DNA from: Geodermatophilus saharensis
GTDB taxonomy: Bacteria; Actinomycetota; Actinomycetes; Mycobacteriales; Geodermatophilaceae
Assembly: GCF_900188205.1 (NCBI RefSeq)
Contig: NZ_FZOH01000002.1
Span: 434,001-498,000 of the forward strand
DNA: 64,000 nucleotides
Direction of reading: 5' to 3'
Of this stretch, positions 33,438 to 42,709 are shown piece after piece (the stretch's first letter is position 1; each line of letters begins with the position of its first letter). The notes under the pieces are model-generated. The model saw only the letters and a list, made by a program, of their open reading frames with translations. It was not told the DNA's origin and made no database searches. The translations under genes and the position numbers were made by a program.

Positions 33438-34983
33438 GTGCAGCAGGTCGCGGAGTACGTGTCACCGGTGGAGCGTGGGCTCGCCGGGTGGCTGCTCGCG
33501 CGGCCGGTGACGGTGCCGCGGCTGCCGGTGGGGGTGTTGTCGCGGGAGCAGAAGGCCGCCGAGCTGCAGCGGGTGCAGGCCCGCCAGGCGATGGATGCCG
33601 CGTACGAGGCCGAGCTGGTGCTGGGCCTGGCGGACGACTCTCCCGATGACGGCGACCCGGCGCCGGGCACGCCCGGTGCGCGGTCGTGCAAGCCCGACAC
33701 CGAGCTGCCCGGGGTGTCGGAGTTCTGCACCGCCGAGCTGGCCGTGATCCTCAACTGCGGCCGCGGTACCGCCGACCACCTGGCCACCCGGGCCTGGACC
33801 TACCGCGAGCGGCTGCCGGCCACCTGGGCGGCGCTGGCCGCCGGGAACTGGACGAGGCCCGCGCCAAGGCACTGGTCGACGTGCTGCAGGACACGCACCC
33901 GGCCATCGCCCGCCGCATGGAGGCCGCCGTGCTGCCCGACGCCACCGCCCTGACCGTCGGGCGGCTCGAGAAGCAGGCGATCGAACTGCTGCTCGAAGCC
34001 GACGCCGACGCGGTGGTCGACCGGCGGCGCAAGTCGGCCGAACGGCACGCCGAGGTGCGGGTGTACCCCTCCCCGACCGACGGGATGAGCACCATCGCCG
34101 CCGACCTGCCCACCGACGTCGCCGCCGCCTGCCACGCCGTCGTCGACATCCTCGCCCGGATGCTCAAGGCCGACGGCGACCCGCGTCCGATCGCGCAGCT
34201 GCGCACCGCCGTGTTCGCCGACCTGCTGCAGCGGCCCTGGCAGACCGGCACGGGCGTGACCGCGCACATGCAGATCATCACCACCCTCGCCGCTCTGGCC
34301 GGCCGCTCGACCGAGGCCGGAGAGGTGAACGGGCTGCCGATCACCGCCGCCCACCTGCGCGCCCTGCTGCACGAGTTGGACGCGCTCGGCGTGCAGCCAC
34401 CGGTGAGCGGGTCGGTCACCGTGGCGCTGACCGACGACGACGGCGGCCTGCGGGCGACCGCGATGCTGGACCGGCTGCGCCGGCCGGCCGCCCGCGGCTG
34501 CCCCGACCACCCCGGCGAAGACCCGACCGGCGTAGACCCGGCGGGCGGCGAGTGCGGCTGCGCGGTGCTGGACCGGCCCGACGAGGTCGACCGCTACACG
34601 CCGTCGGCGGCGCAGCAGGTGATCGTGCGCACCCGCGACCGCACCTGCCGCTTCCCCACCTGCGGCCAGCGGGTCGGCTGGGCCGACGCCGACCACGTCG
34701 TCCCGCACGCGCACGGCGGGGCCACCGACTGCGCCAACCTGTGCTGTTTATGCCGCTCCCACCACCGGGTGAAGACCTTCGCCCGCGGCTGGCGCTCCAC
34801 CATGGCCGCGACGGAACACTCACCGTCACCACCCCATCCGGCACCACCTGCACCACCCGGCCACCGGGCCTGCGACCACCACCGCCGAACCCGGAACCAC
34901 CTGGAGCGGACGAGCCGGCCGACCCGGACGACGACCCCCCGCCGTTTCGACCGGCCTCGAGAGAGCCGCGTCAGCGGTCGTAG
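33438..34983 (+). pseudogene. DUF222-HNH endonuclease (13E12-type), two frameshifts
   Basis: The frame from GTG 33438 gives a DUF222 N terminus (VEYVSPVERGLAGWLLAR-like, ELAVILNCGRGTADHLATRAW). It is lost near 33845, after AALAAGNW. The next frame continues correctly with LDEARAKALVDVLQDTHP through the HNH motif (RTRDRTCRFPTCGQR, ADHVVPHAHGG, NLCCLCRSHHRVKT). Near 34805 the frame shifts again and resumes as DGTLTVTTPSG, ending at 34983. Restoring one base at each point gives an intact gene. A rare TTA codon lies at 34748. Such genes are multicopy in actinobacteria; their role is unclear. Confidence 0.8.
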
Positions 34984-35707
34984 CGGACGACCAGCAGACC
35001 GTCGTCGGACTCGGTCAGCCGCCCGCCCGCCGCGGCCATCGCCTCGGCCGCCCGGGCCAGCCGCTCGTAGGCCGCGGCGGCGTCAGCCAGCGTGACGGCC
35101 CCGTCCGTGGCGTGCCCGAAGGCGAGCGCCTCGACGGTGCGTACCAACGCGCCGTCGGTCACGGCGTGCACCCGCATCGCGCTCCCCTCCGCCACGACGT
35201 CGCGCGCCGGGCCGACCCGCGCGGCCACCAGGGCCCACCTCCGCGTCCCGGCCTGGGCGGCCGGCACCTGGCGCGCCGGCTCGACCATCACCGCCGGCTC
35301 GACCGGCGGCCCGGCCACGTGGCGCGGGCCCCCGCCGGCCCAGCCGAGCACCGGCGTCCGCGGCACGGCCGCGAGGTCGAGCACCGTGTCCGCGGGGAGC
35401 GGGGGCTCGTCGACGACCCGCACCCGCCAGCCCGGGAGCGACGGAGCCCGCCCGGGCCCGGGAGCGACGGCGACGGTGCCGCGGGCGCGTTCGCGGCGGA
35501 CGGCCGGGTCGCCAGCAGGTGGCCGTCGCGCATCGGTTGCACCGGCGTCCAGCCGGCCGCGTGCGCCGCGCGCAGCTCGGCGGCCAGCGCCCGCAGCCGC
35601 TCGACGACGTCGGCCAACGCGACGACGTCGTCGAGCTGCCAGCGGTGCACGGTCTCGTGGCGGGAGCCCGGCCAGGGCGACGGCGGGCGGGTGGTGGGAG
35701 CGGTCAC
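34971..35707 (-). pseudogene. Hypothetical protein gene with one frameshift
   Basis: The N-terminal 70 residues read from GTG 35707 (VTAPTTRPPSPWPGSRHETV, WQLDDVVALADVVERLRALA). The rest reads in another frame from about 35500 (RERARGTVAVAPGPGRA, WRVRVVDEPPLPADTVLDLA) to the stop at 34971. One missing base near 35500 explains the split. The joined protein would be about 245 residues. No family is recognised. The C terminus is Ala-rich and helical (ADAAAAYERLARAAEAMAAA). Its 3' end overlaps the HNH gene end. Either the gene is broken or the sequence has an error. Confidence 0.55.
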
Positions 35708-35872
35708 GGCGTCCTCGCGCGGGCACCTGCCGGGCCCCGCGGGGTGCCGGTGGGGGATCGCCGGGCCGGCGCGGGTACCCCGCGGGTGCGCCGCGGGTCG
35801 GGGCCGGCGGGTGTCCCCGGACAGGGGGCCGGCGCCGACCGGACCGATCATGGCACGACCCGCCGCGGGCGG

Positions 35873-36520
35873 TCAGTCGTCGAGGGCGTAGGTCGCCTCG
35901 ACGACGGCGGACACGATCACGTCCCGCGGGTCGAGGGTCAGGCCCGCCCCGCCGTCCGGGGAGCCGCGCGCCATGACCGCCATCGACTCCGGAGCCGCGG
36001 CCGACGACAGTCCGGCGTCGGCCAGTTCGAGGAGCGGCCCGAGGCCACGGCCGGCGGCGTCGGCGAGGTCGGCGGCGGCCTCGCGGGCGGCCTCGACGGC
36101 GGCGCGGCGCACTGCCCGGCGGGCGGCGGCGGGGTCGTCGAGCTCCCAGGCCACCCCGCCGATCCCCGCCCCGGCGGAGGCGACCAGCTCGGCCACGGTG
36201 TCCGCGGCGCCGGCGTCGGCACGGACCGACCCGCCCACGGTCGCCTCCCACCCGGCGGGCTCGTGCCGGGCGGCAGCGGGGTCCCAGGCGAACCGCTCGT
36301 GCACCGACACCCGGGACAGCACCACCCGGCGCACCCCGCCGGCGCCCTCGAGCGCCGCACGCAGCCGCGCGGTCATCTCCGAGGCCTGCGCGAGCGCTCG
36401 CTCGCGGCTGTCCGGTGAGGTCGCGCTCGCCGACACCGACACCGACAGCACCGCGACGTCGGGCGGGTGCTCGGCGGTCGACTCCCCCCGCACGCGGACG
36501 ACGGCGCGCGGAACGCTCAC
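35873..36520 (-). CDS. SIMPL (DUF541) domain protein
   Basis: A 215-residue protein of the SIMPL family. It has the typical start VRGESTAEHPPDVAVLSVSV, a helical AQASEMTARLRAALEGAG segment, and the paired-helix region GVAWELDDPAAARRAVRRAA, then AVEAAREAAADLADAAG. It ends with strands near VIVSAVVEATYAL. Many members are exported, but no signal peptide is seen here. The function is poorly known; IRAK signalling and outer-membrane roles are reported elsewhere. GTG start overlaps the upstream stop by four bases. Confidence 0.8.
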   Translation of the reverse strand: MSVPRAVVRVRGESTAEHPPDVAVLSVSVSASATSPDSRERALAQASEMTARLRAALEGAGGVRRVVLSRVSVHERFAWDPAAARHEPAGWEATVGGSVRADAGAADTVAELVASAGAGIGGVAWELDDPAAARRAVRRAAVEAAREAAADLADAAGRGLGPLLELADAGLSSAAAPESMAVMARGSPDGGAGLTLDPRDVIVSAVVEATYALDD

Positions 36521-37008
36521 CCCCGCGGTCCGGCCCCCACCGGGGGCGCGAGCACCGCCTCGTAGCAGCCGTGCAGCAGGTCCAGCCGCTCGAGCAGCCG
36601 CGCCACCCACGCCGCCGACGTGCTCACCGGCGCGGGCTCGAGCATCAGCGACCAGAACAGCCGGTCCACGGCCCCGGTCGCCGCCCACCGCCGCTCCTCC
36701 GGGGACGGCCGGGTGCCGACGGCCGCCGCCAGCCGCCCGGCGACGTCGCGTCGCAGCCGGACGGCGTCGTCGGCGGCCAGGCCGATCGCCCGGCCGAGCA
36801 GCGGGACCAGGCGCGGCCGGTCGGCGGCGGACAGCACGTCGTTGGCGTGCCGCAGCACCGCGGCGAGCTGGCCGTCGACGCACCGCGGGGCGTCGCCGAA
36901 CGGCTCGCCGGCCAGCAGCGAGGTGTACTCCAGGAAGCAGGCGCCGTGCGCGGGGCTGCGGTGCCTGCCGCGGCTCAGCACGGGCAGCGAGTCCGGGATG
37001 CGGTCCAT
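36517..37008 (-). CDS. Conserved actinobacterial hypothetical protein
   Basis: A 163-residue protein matching a widespread actinobacterial family of unknown function. The start MDRIPDSLPVLSRGRHRSPA, then HGACFLEYTSLLAGEPFGDAP, corresponds to its signature (SGGKHR, GACFMEMASYLAGE). The rest is helical with no enzyme motif I can name. ATG with a GGAGGGG ribosome site. Its stop overlaps the SIMPL gene start (GTGA), so they are coupled. Confidence 0.78.
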   Translation of the reverse strand: MDRIPDSLPVLSRGRHRSPAHGACFLEYTSLLAGEPFGDAPRCVDGQLAAVLRHANDVLSAADRPRLVPLLGRAIGLAADDAVRLRRDVAGRLAAAVGTRPSPEERRWAATGAVDRLFWSLMLEPAPVSTSAAWVARLLERLDLLHGCYEAVLAPPVGAGPRG

Positions 37009-37081
37009 GTCTGCGCCCCCTCCGGCGGTGTCCGGCCGCCCGAGCGTAGGTCCCGGGGACGCTGCCCGCAGCCGACGCGGA

Positions 37082-37357
37082 CCCGGCCGCCTCGGCAAGC
37101 GGATCGGGAACATCCCCAGCGGGCTCCGCGTCCCGACCGCCGAGGGCCGGGCGGCGCTGGAGCGCTGGGCCGCGGAGGACCTGCCCGCGCGCGTGCCCGC
37201 GATCGCCGCGTGGGCCGACGTCTTCGACGAGCGCCGGTACCGCTCGCTCACCCGGGCCGGCGAGGTGGACGACCACGGGCCCGGCTACCCGCAGCGCACC
37301 TTCGCCGACCACGACGCCGCCCTCGCCTGGGTGCGCGCCGCCCTCGACGACCGCTGA
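37082..37357 (+). CDS. Possible small protein without a normal start codon
   Basis: A reading frame of about 90 codons whose composition looks coding: LGKRIGNIPSGLRVPTAEGR, ALERWAAEDLPARVPAIAAW, then YPQRTFADHDAALAWVRAAL. The end resembles the last helix of STAS/SpoIIAA-like small proteins. No ATG, GTG or TTG lies in frame between the divergent neighbour and the conserved part. It is either a fragment, uses a rare start, or has a lost start. Low certainty. Confidence 0.4.
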   Translation, partial: PGRLGKRIGNIPSGLRVPTAEGRAALERWAAEDLPARVPAIAAWADVFDERRYRSLTRAGEVDDHGPGYPQRTFADHDAALAWVRAALDDR

Positions 37358-37373
37358 CCGCTCCTCGGACGGG

Positions 37374-37691
37374 TCAGCCCAGCCCGGAGGCGACCGCCAG
37401 ACCGCGCCGCACCCACCGCCCGAGGTCGGCGTCGTCGGCGTGGCCGGCGGGCCCGACGAGGACGAACGCCCGCACCTGACGGCCGCCGAGCACCATCGGC
37501 CCGACGTGCGGCTCCTCCAGCGCGGCCGGGACGGCATCGGCGCCGACCCGGACCACCAGTGCGGTCGCCGTGACGCCGCAGACCAGGTGACCGCCGACGC
37601 TGAACGACAGGCCGCCGCCGACCATCCGCTTCTCCACCGCGCCCGGGAGCAGCCGGCGGACCCGCTCGGCGGTCACGGCGTCGTACGGCAC
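37374..37691 (-). CDS. TfoX/Sxy N-terminal domain protein
   Basis: A 105-residue protein with the TfoX N-terminal fold: MPYDAVTAERVRRLL, VEKRMVGGGLSFSVGGHLVCG, LVVRVGADAVPAALEEPHV and GRQVRAFVLVGPAGH. In Haemophilus TfoX activates competence genes, but stand-alone actinobacterial copies have no proven role. It is 25 bases downstream of selO on the same strand and may share its transcript. Confidence 0.85.
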   Translation of the reverse strand: MPYDAVTAERVRRLLPGAVEKRMVGGGLSFSVGGHLVCGVTATALVVRVGADAVPAALEEPHVGPMVLGGRQVRAFVLVGPAGHADDADLGRWVRRGLAVASGLG

Positions 37692-37716
37692 GGCCCGGGC
37701 TCCCGACCGCGGGCGG

Positions 37717-39174
37717 TCAGGTGCCGCAGAAGGTGACGTACGGGCCGGCCGGGCCGGGCTCGGCGTAGCGCTCCAGCCCGGGGCGCTCCTCGAACGGGCG
37801 GCTGACCACCTCGACCAGCCGCTCGAACGGCGCGGTGTCCCCGGCGGTCGCCGCGGCGAGCGCCTCCTCGACGAGGTGGTTGCGCGGGACGTAGACGGGG
37901 TTGACCCGGTCCATCGCGTCGGCGTCGGGACCCAGCGCCCGCCACCGCGCGAGCCACCCGTCGGCGGCGGCGAGGTCGAGCACCAGGCTGCGGGCGGGCT
38001 CGGCGTCGCCGCGCGCGGCCGCGGACAGCCGCCGCGCGAAGCCGGTCAGGTCCACCTTGTTGGCCCGCAGCAGCGCGAGCAGGTCGTCGACCACGCCGCG
38101 GGCGACGTCGTCGTCGAGCCCCTCGGGCAGGCCGAGCTTGGCCCGCCAGCCGGTCAGCAGGGCGGCGTCGTAGGCCGGCCGGAACCGCTGCAGCGCCTCG
38201 ACGGCGAGCTCGACCGCCTGCTCCTGCTCGGCGGCCAGCAGCGGCAGCAGCGCCTCGGCCAGCCGGGCGAGGTCCCACTCGGCCACGAGCGGCTGGTTGC
38301 CGTAGCGGTAGCGCCCGCCCTGGTCGACCGAGCTGTACCAGGTGTCCTCGTCGTAGCCCTCCATGAACGCGCAGGGCCCGAAGTCGATCGTCTCGCCGGA
38401 GATCGTCACGTTGTCGGTGTTCATGACGCCGTGCACGAAGCCCACGAGCATCCACCGCGCCACCAGCGAGGCCTGCGCGGCGACGACGGCCTCGAACAGC
38501 GCGAGGTACCGGTTGTCCGCGTCCGCGGCGGCGGGGTGGTGCCGGGCGACGGCGTGGTCGGCCAGCCGGCGCAGCAGGCCGTCGTCCCCGGTGGCCCGGG
38601 CGTACTGGAAGCTGCCGACCCGCAGGTGGCTGGCGGCGACCCGGGCCAGGACGGCGCCGGGCAGCAGCGTCTCGCGGCGGACGGGCCGGCCGGTGGCGAC
38701 GACGGCCAGCGAGCGCGTGGTCGGGATGCCGAGGGCGTGCATCGCGCGGCTGACGACGTGCTCGCGCAGCATCGGCCCGACGGCGGCCAGCCCGTCCCCG
38801 CCCCGGGAGAAGGGGGTGCGGCCCGAGCCCTTGAGGTGCAGGTCGCGCAGCCGGCCGGCGGTGTCGACGAGCTCCCCGAGCAGCAGCGCCCGCCCGTCGC
38901 CCAGGCGCGGGTTGTAGTAGCCGAACTGGTGGCCGGAGTAGGCCTGCGCCACCGGGCGGGCGCCCTCGGGGACGAGGGTGCCGGTGAGCAGGCCGATGCC
39001 CTCGGGGCCGCGCAGCGCGGCGGGGTCGAGGCCCAGCTCGGCGGCGAGCTCCTCGTCGAGGGCGAGCAGCCGCGGGGCGGGCGTCTCCGCCGCCTGCCAG
39101 GGGACCGCCATCTCCGGCAGCTCGCGGGCGAAGCGGTCGCCGAGGGCGACGGTCAGGGCGGGGGCGACACTCAC
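37717..39174 (-). CDS. selO: SelO family protein adenylyltransferase (YdiU)
   Basis: A 485-residue pseudokinase-fold enzyme that transfers AMP to Ser/Thr/Tyr of target proteins during redox stress. Characteristic stretches are [59 protein letters not shown] and [27 protein letters not shown]. The C terminus ends YVTFCGT, with Cys where eukaryotic SelO has selenocysteine. GTG start at 39174. It could be fused transcriptionally with tfoX downstream. Confidence 0.93.
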   Translation of the reverse strand: MSVAPALTVALGDRFARELPEMAVPWQAAETPAPRLLALDEELAAELGLDPAALRGPEGIGLLTGTLVPEGARPVAQAYSGHQFGYYNPRLGDGRALLLGELVDTAGRLRDLHLKGSGRTPFSRGGDGLAAVGPMLREHVVSRAMHALGIPTTRSLAVVATGRPVRRETLLPGAVLARVAASHLRVGSFQYARATGDDGLLRRLADHAVARHHPAAADADNRYLALFEAVVAAQASLVARWMLVGFVHGVMNTDNVTISGETIDFGPCAFMEGYDEDTWYSSVDQGGRYRYGNQPLVAEWDLARLAEALLPLLAAEQEQAVELAVEALQRFRPAYDAALLTGWRAKLGLPEGLDDDVARGVVDDLLALLRANKVDLTGFARRLSAAARGDAEPARSLVLDLAAADGWLARWRALGPDADAMDRVNPVYVPRNHLVEEALAAATAGDTAPFERLVEVVSRPFEERPGLERYAEPGPAGPYVTFCGT

Positions 39175-39209
39175 CCCCGTCAATGTACGAGCGGAGCGGG
39201 CCGGGCGCG

Positions 39210-39584
39210 TCAGCCGCGGAGCAGCCCCGAGATCCGGTGCTGCGCCTGCCCGGCCAGGGAGCGCACGAGCCGGCCGACCGGGAGCCGGTCGGTGGCCAGG
39301 CGGGACTCGACGGCGGCCAGCCGGGTCTCCAGAGCGACGACGTCGGCGGCGCGCACCGGGGGCGCGGGCGGGGCGGCGAGCCGGGCGAGCCCGTCCGACA
39401 GCGCCGCCACCAGCCCGGACACCTCGTCCGGCCGCAGCTTGACGGTGCCGACGCAGACGTCGTCGCGCCACAGGCTCAGGTTGAGCAGGCCCTGCTCCGG
39501 GTGCGGGGAGACGCGCAGGGCGCGCGTGCGGTCGCGGGCGTCCCACACCCACCGGCCCGGCTTCGGCAGTGCGATCACCGTCAT
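39210..39584 (-). CDS. Hypothetical protein
   Basis: A 124-residue soluble protein of no named family. The first 60 residues look like a beta-rich domain ([38 protein letters not shown]). Residues 60-124 are helical ([32 protein letters not shown]), perhaps a short coiled coil. The start is near [14 protein letters not shown]. It lies 35 bases upstream of selO on the same strand. Confidence 0.6.
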   Translation of the reverse strand: MTVIALPKPGRWVWDARDRTRALRVSPHPEQGLLNLSLWRDDVCVGTVKLRPDEVSGLVAALSDGLARLAAPPAPPVRAADVVALETRLAAVESRLATDRLPVGRLVRSLAGQAQHRISGLLRG

Positions 39585-39647
39585 CCCGGCATGATCGACT
39601 GCCCCGGCCCGGACCGCCAGCAGGTGCGGCGCCGCGTCAGCCGCGCG

Positions 39648-40484
39648 TCACTGCGCGCCGGCCACCTGCGGCCGCGGTCCCGTCGCGTGCGCCAGCGCCC
39701 AGTCCAGCACCTCGTCGGCGATCCGCTCCCACCCCTGCTGCGCGGGCAGCAGGTGGGCGTAGCCCGGGTACTCGCGGATCTCGGTCACCGTGCCGCCGCG
39801 GTAGTGCGCGGCGTTCGAGCGCTGGATCGCCGGCGGCATGATGTGGTCCTCCCCGCCGGAGACGAACAGCAGCGGCGGCCGCGCCTCGTTGCCGTAGTCG
39901 ACGTGCGCGTCCTGCGGGCCGGGCATCAGGTTCGCCAGCACCGAGTTCCACAGGATCCGGCCCGACGCGGGGACGTGGTACCGCCGGTACAGGGCCCGCG
40001 ACTCCTCCTCGCCGAACGTGTTGGTGAACGCGTAGTGCCACTGCTCCTCGGTCAGCCCGACGGCGCGGTGCCGGTTGGCCGGGTTCTTGAAGACCGTCCA
40101 GGTCGAGCGCAGCTGCGACAGGGGCAGCAGCCTCACCCCCTCGGTGGGCGCCGAGTTGAGCACCACCCCCACGGCGCCCAGACCGCGGTCGAGCAGCAGC
40201 TGGGTGAGCGTGCCGCCGGCGGAGTGGCCGATCAGCACCGGTGGCCGCTCCACCCCGCGGACGACGGCGGCCAGGTGCTCGACGATCGCCGGCAGGGTGA
40301 GCTCGGCGATCGGCGTCGGGTCGGCGTTGAGCGCCTCCACCTCGACCTCGAAGCCGGGGTAGCCCGGGGTGAGCACGCGGAACCCGCGCTGCTCGTAGTG
40401 GGCCTTCCAGTTCTCCCAGCTGCGCGGGGTCACCCAGAAGCCGTGGATCAGGACGATGGTGTCCGGTGCGGTCGGAGTGGTCAC
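39648..40484 (-). CDS. Alpha/beta hydrolase
   Basis: A 278-residue alpha/beta hydrolase with all three catalytic elements. They are the oxyanion motif IVLIHGFWVTPRSWENW, the nucleophile in LIGHSAGGTLTQLL, the acid region LFVSGGEDHIMPP, and the late His in YPGYAHLLPAQQGWE. Similar proteins are annotated as esterases or haloperoxidase-like enzymes. The substrate is unknown. GTG start at 40484 with a GAGGGAG site. It diverges from an AraC-type gene, which may regulate it. Confidence 0.85.
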   Translation of the reverse strand: MTTPTAPDTIVLIHGFWVTPRSWENWKAHYEQRGFRVLTPGYPGFEVEVEALNADPTPIAELTLPAIVEHLAAVVRGVERPPVLIGHSAGGTLTQLLLDRGLGAVGVVLNSAPTEGVRLLPLSQLRSTWTVFKNPANRHRAVGLTEEQWHYAFTNTFGEEESRALYRRYHVPASGRILWNSVLANLMPGPQDAHVDYGNEARPPLLFVSGGEDHIMPPAIQRSNAAHYRGGTVTEIREYPGYAHLLPAQQGWERIADEVLDWALAHATGPRPQVAGAQ

Positions 40485-40671
40485 GGTCGCTCCCTCGGGT
40501 GGTGGCCGGTCAGCCGGAGCCTGGCAGCGGCCCGGCCCGCCGGTGCGGCCCTGCGTGCACGACTGCGGCTCCTGGCTGCACACCGCGGCGGGTTCCGGTG
40601 GGAGCCCGGCTCTGCCAGGCTCGGCGGCGTCCGCGGGGGACGTCAGCCGGTCGAGGCCCAGGGACGGCGCG

Positions 40672-41421
40672 ATGCTGCTCATCGACACTCCCCCGCTCCC
40701 CCGCACCGCCCCCGACGGGGCCTTCCCCTACGGGACGGCGGTGCTGCTGGCCACCGACGCGGCGCGCCCCCGGCGGCCGGGGGCCCGGGGCGGGGCGCCG
40801 CTGCTCGCGCTGGCCTTCCCGCACCGCGGCGGCGGCTCCCGCGCGCTGCTGGTCCCCCTCGACCGGCTCGGCCTGCCCGCCGACGTCGTCCGCCGCGCGG
40901 CACCCCGGCTGCGGGCCAGCCCCCTGCACGGGCTGGTGCGCGCGCACCTGCAGCGGATCGCCGACGACGCCGCCGGGCTGTCGGCCGACCCGGGCGCGGC
41001 GGCCCTGGGAGCGGCCACCGTCGAGCTGGTCCGCGCACTGCTCGTCTCCGCGGCGACCGGGGGCGGGTCCGGCCCCCCCGTGCGGCCGGACACGCTCGTG
41101 GCCCGGGTGCGCGCGCACGTCGCCCGCCACCTGACCGACCCGGGCCTCACCCCGGCCGCCGTCGCCCGGGCGCACGGCGTCTCGGTCCGCCAGCTGTACA
41201 AGGCGTTCGCGGCGGCGGGGGCGAGCCTGGAGCAGGAGGTGATCGCCCAGCGGCTGGAGGCCGCGCGGGCCCGGCTCGTCTCCCCCGCCGGGCGGCAGCG
41301 GTCGATCGCCGCCACCGCCCGCGCCTGCGGGTTCGCCGACCCGAGCCACTTCGCCCGGCGGTTCCGCGCCGCCTACGGGACGAGCCCGCGCGAGTGGCAG
41401 CGGACGGCCGCCACCCGCTGA
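40672..41421 (+). CDS. AraC-family transcriptional regulator, N terminus apparently short
   Basis: A 249-residue regulator. The C-terminal AraC DNA-binding domain is intact (ARVRAHVARHLTDPGLTPAA, VARAHGVSVRQLYKAF, FADPSHFARRFRAAYGTSPREW). The N-terminal cupin-like ligand domain starts only at MLLIDTPPLPRTAPDGAF. That corresponds to the middle of this domain in family members of about 320 residues. In-frame sequence upstream (RSRPRDGA) still resembles the LRPGD motif, so the gene may start earlier or have lost its 5' end. It diverges from the alpha/beta hydrolase gene. Confidence 0.75.
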   Translation: MLLIDTPPLPRTAPDGAFPYGTAVLLATDAARPRRPGARGGAPLLALAFPHRGGGSRALLVPLDRLGLPADVVRRAAPRLRASPLHGLVRAHLQRIADDAAGLSADPGAAALGAATVELVRALLVSAATGGGSGPPVRPDTLVARVRAHVARHLTDPGLTPAAVARAHGVSVRQLYKAFAAAGASLEQEVIAQRLEAARARLVSPAGRQRSIAATARACGFADPSHFARRFRAAYGTSPREWQRTAATR

Positions 41422-41430
41422 CGGCTCCCG

Positions 41431-42651
41431 TCACGGCACCGGGCGCGCCTCCAGCGACCGGTACAGCGCCGTCTCGAACTCCAGGTAGCCGCCGAAGGAC
41501 GTCGCGTCGCCGAACGGGAGCACCTGGGTGGCCCAGAAGCCGCCGTACCCGTTGTCCCGGTCGATCCAGTAGTAGAGGTTGCCCAGTCCCGCCCAGCCGA
41601 GCCCGCCGGCGGGCCGGCCGGTGGGGGCCGGCTCGTCGTTGACCATGAACGGCAGCGACCAGGACTTGGACACTCCCGGGAAGAACTCCGCGTCGTTGGA
41701 CAGCGACGGGATGACCCCCGGCAGCGCGGTCACCTTGAGGTCGCCGCAGTGGTTCTGCACCGCCATCCGCACCGTCTCCGGCTGCAGCACGACGCCGTTC
41801 TCGCCGCGGCCGTCGTCGAGCCACATGCGGATGAACCGCGTGTAGTCCCCGACCGTGCCGTAGAGGCCGTGGCCGCCCATGTGCACCTCCGGCGACGAGG
41901 GCAGCTCGAACTCGATCGGGGTGAGCGACCCGTCCTCGCCGCGGGTGTGCATGCCGGCCAGCCGGGTGCGCAGGTCGTCGGTGAGCTCGAAGGTCGTGTC
42001 GTGCATGCCGAGGGGCGCGAAGACGCGGGAGGCGAAGACGTCCCCGAGGCGCTCCCCGGTGATGCCCTCCACCACCTGTCCCACCCAGTCGATGTTGCTG
42101 CCGTACTCCCACCGCTCCCCCGGGTCGGCGAGCAGCGGGGTGGCCAGCGCCGCCTTGGACGCGGTGATGACGCTGGGCTGGCCGTGCTCCTCGGCCATGC
42201 GCCGGTAGTGCTCGTTGAAGAAGTCGTAGCCGAACCCGGCGGTGTGGGTCAGCAGCATCCGGGTGGTCACCTCGCGCCGGGGGTCGCGCAGCCGCGGCGA
42301 GCCGTCGGCGTCGAACCCGTCGAGGACCTTCACCTCCCCGAGGGCCGGGGCGTAGGTGCGCGCCGGCGCGTCGAGGTCCAACCGGCCCTCCTCGACCAGC
42401 TGCAGCGCGGCGGTCGCGGTGACGGCCTTGGTCGTGGAGAAGAGCGCGAAGACGGTGTCAGGGGTCATCGCGACGCCGGACCCGAGGCTGCGCTCCCCGG
42501 CCACGCCCTGGTAGACGTCGCCGTCGCGGTCGGTGAGGAAGGCCACCACCCCGGCGACGGGTGCCTCGGCGTGCACGGTGCGGTCGAGGACCCCGTCGGC
42601 GTCGGCGGCGAAGCGCGGGTCGAGCCGCTGGTCCCCGGTCGTGTGGGTCAT
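41431..42651 (-). CDS. Serine hydrolase, beta-lactamase/esterase family VIII
   Basis: A 406-residue cytosolic member of the class C beta-lactamase-like family. The active-site Ser and Lys lie in [13 protein letters not shown] (SxxK), and the Tyr of the YxN motif lies in [16 protein letters not shown] late [17 protein letters not shown] segment follows. No signal peptide is seen, so an esterase or peptidase role is likelier than antibiotic resistance. ATG with an AAGGAGGA ribosome site. It converges with the AraC gene. Confidence 0.85.
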   Translation of the reverse strand: MTHTTGDQRLDPRFAADADGVLDRTVHAEAPVAGVVAFLTDRDGDVYQGVAGERSLGSGVAMTPDTVFALFSTTKAVTATAALQLVEEGRLDLDAPARTYAPALGEVKVLDGFDADGSPRLRDPRREVTTRMLLTHTAGFGYDFFNEHYRRMAEEHGQPSVITASKAALATPLLADPGERWEYGSNIDWVGQVVEGITGERLGDVFASRVFAPLGMHDTTFELTDDLRTRLAGMHTRGEDGSLTPIEFELPSSPEVHMGGHGLYGTVGDYTRFIRMWLDDGRGENGVVLQPETVRMAVQNHCGDLKVTALPGVIPSLSNDAEFFPGVSKSWSLPFMVNDEPAPTGRPAGGLGWAGLGNLYYWIDRDNGYGGFWATQVLPFGDATSFGGYLEFETALYRSLEARPVP

Positions 42652-42709
42652 GGCTGTCCTCCTTCTCGGACGGTGCACCGGCGCCGGTGACGCCGGCGGT
42701 CGTGCGGGG

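Noticed and set aside
41431..42651. Beta-lactamase resistance gene
   Set aside because: It has the SxxK and YxN motifs but no signal peptide, and it resembles esterase family VIII more than secreted lactamases.
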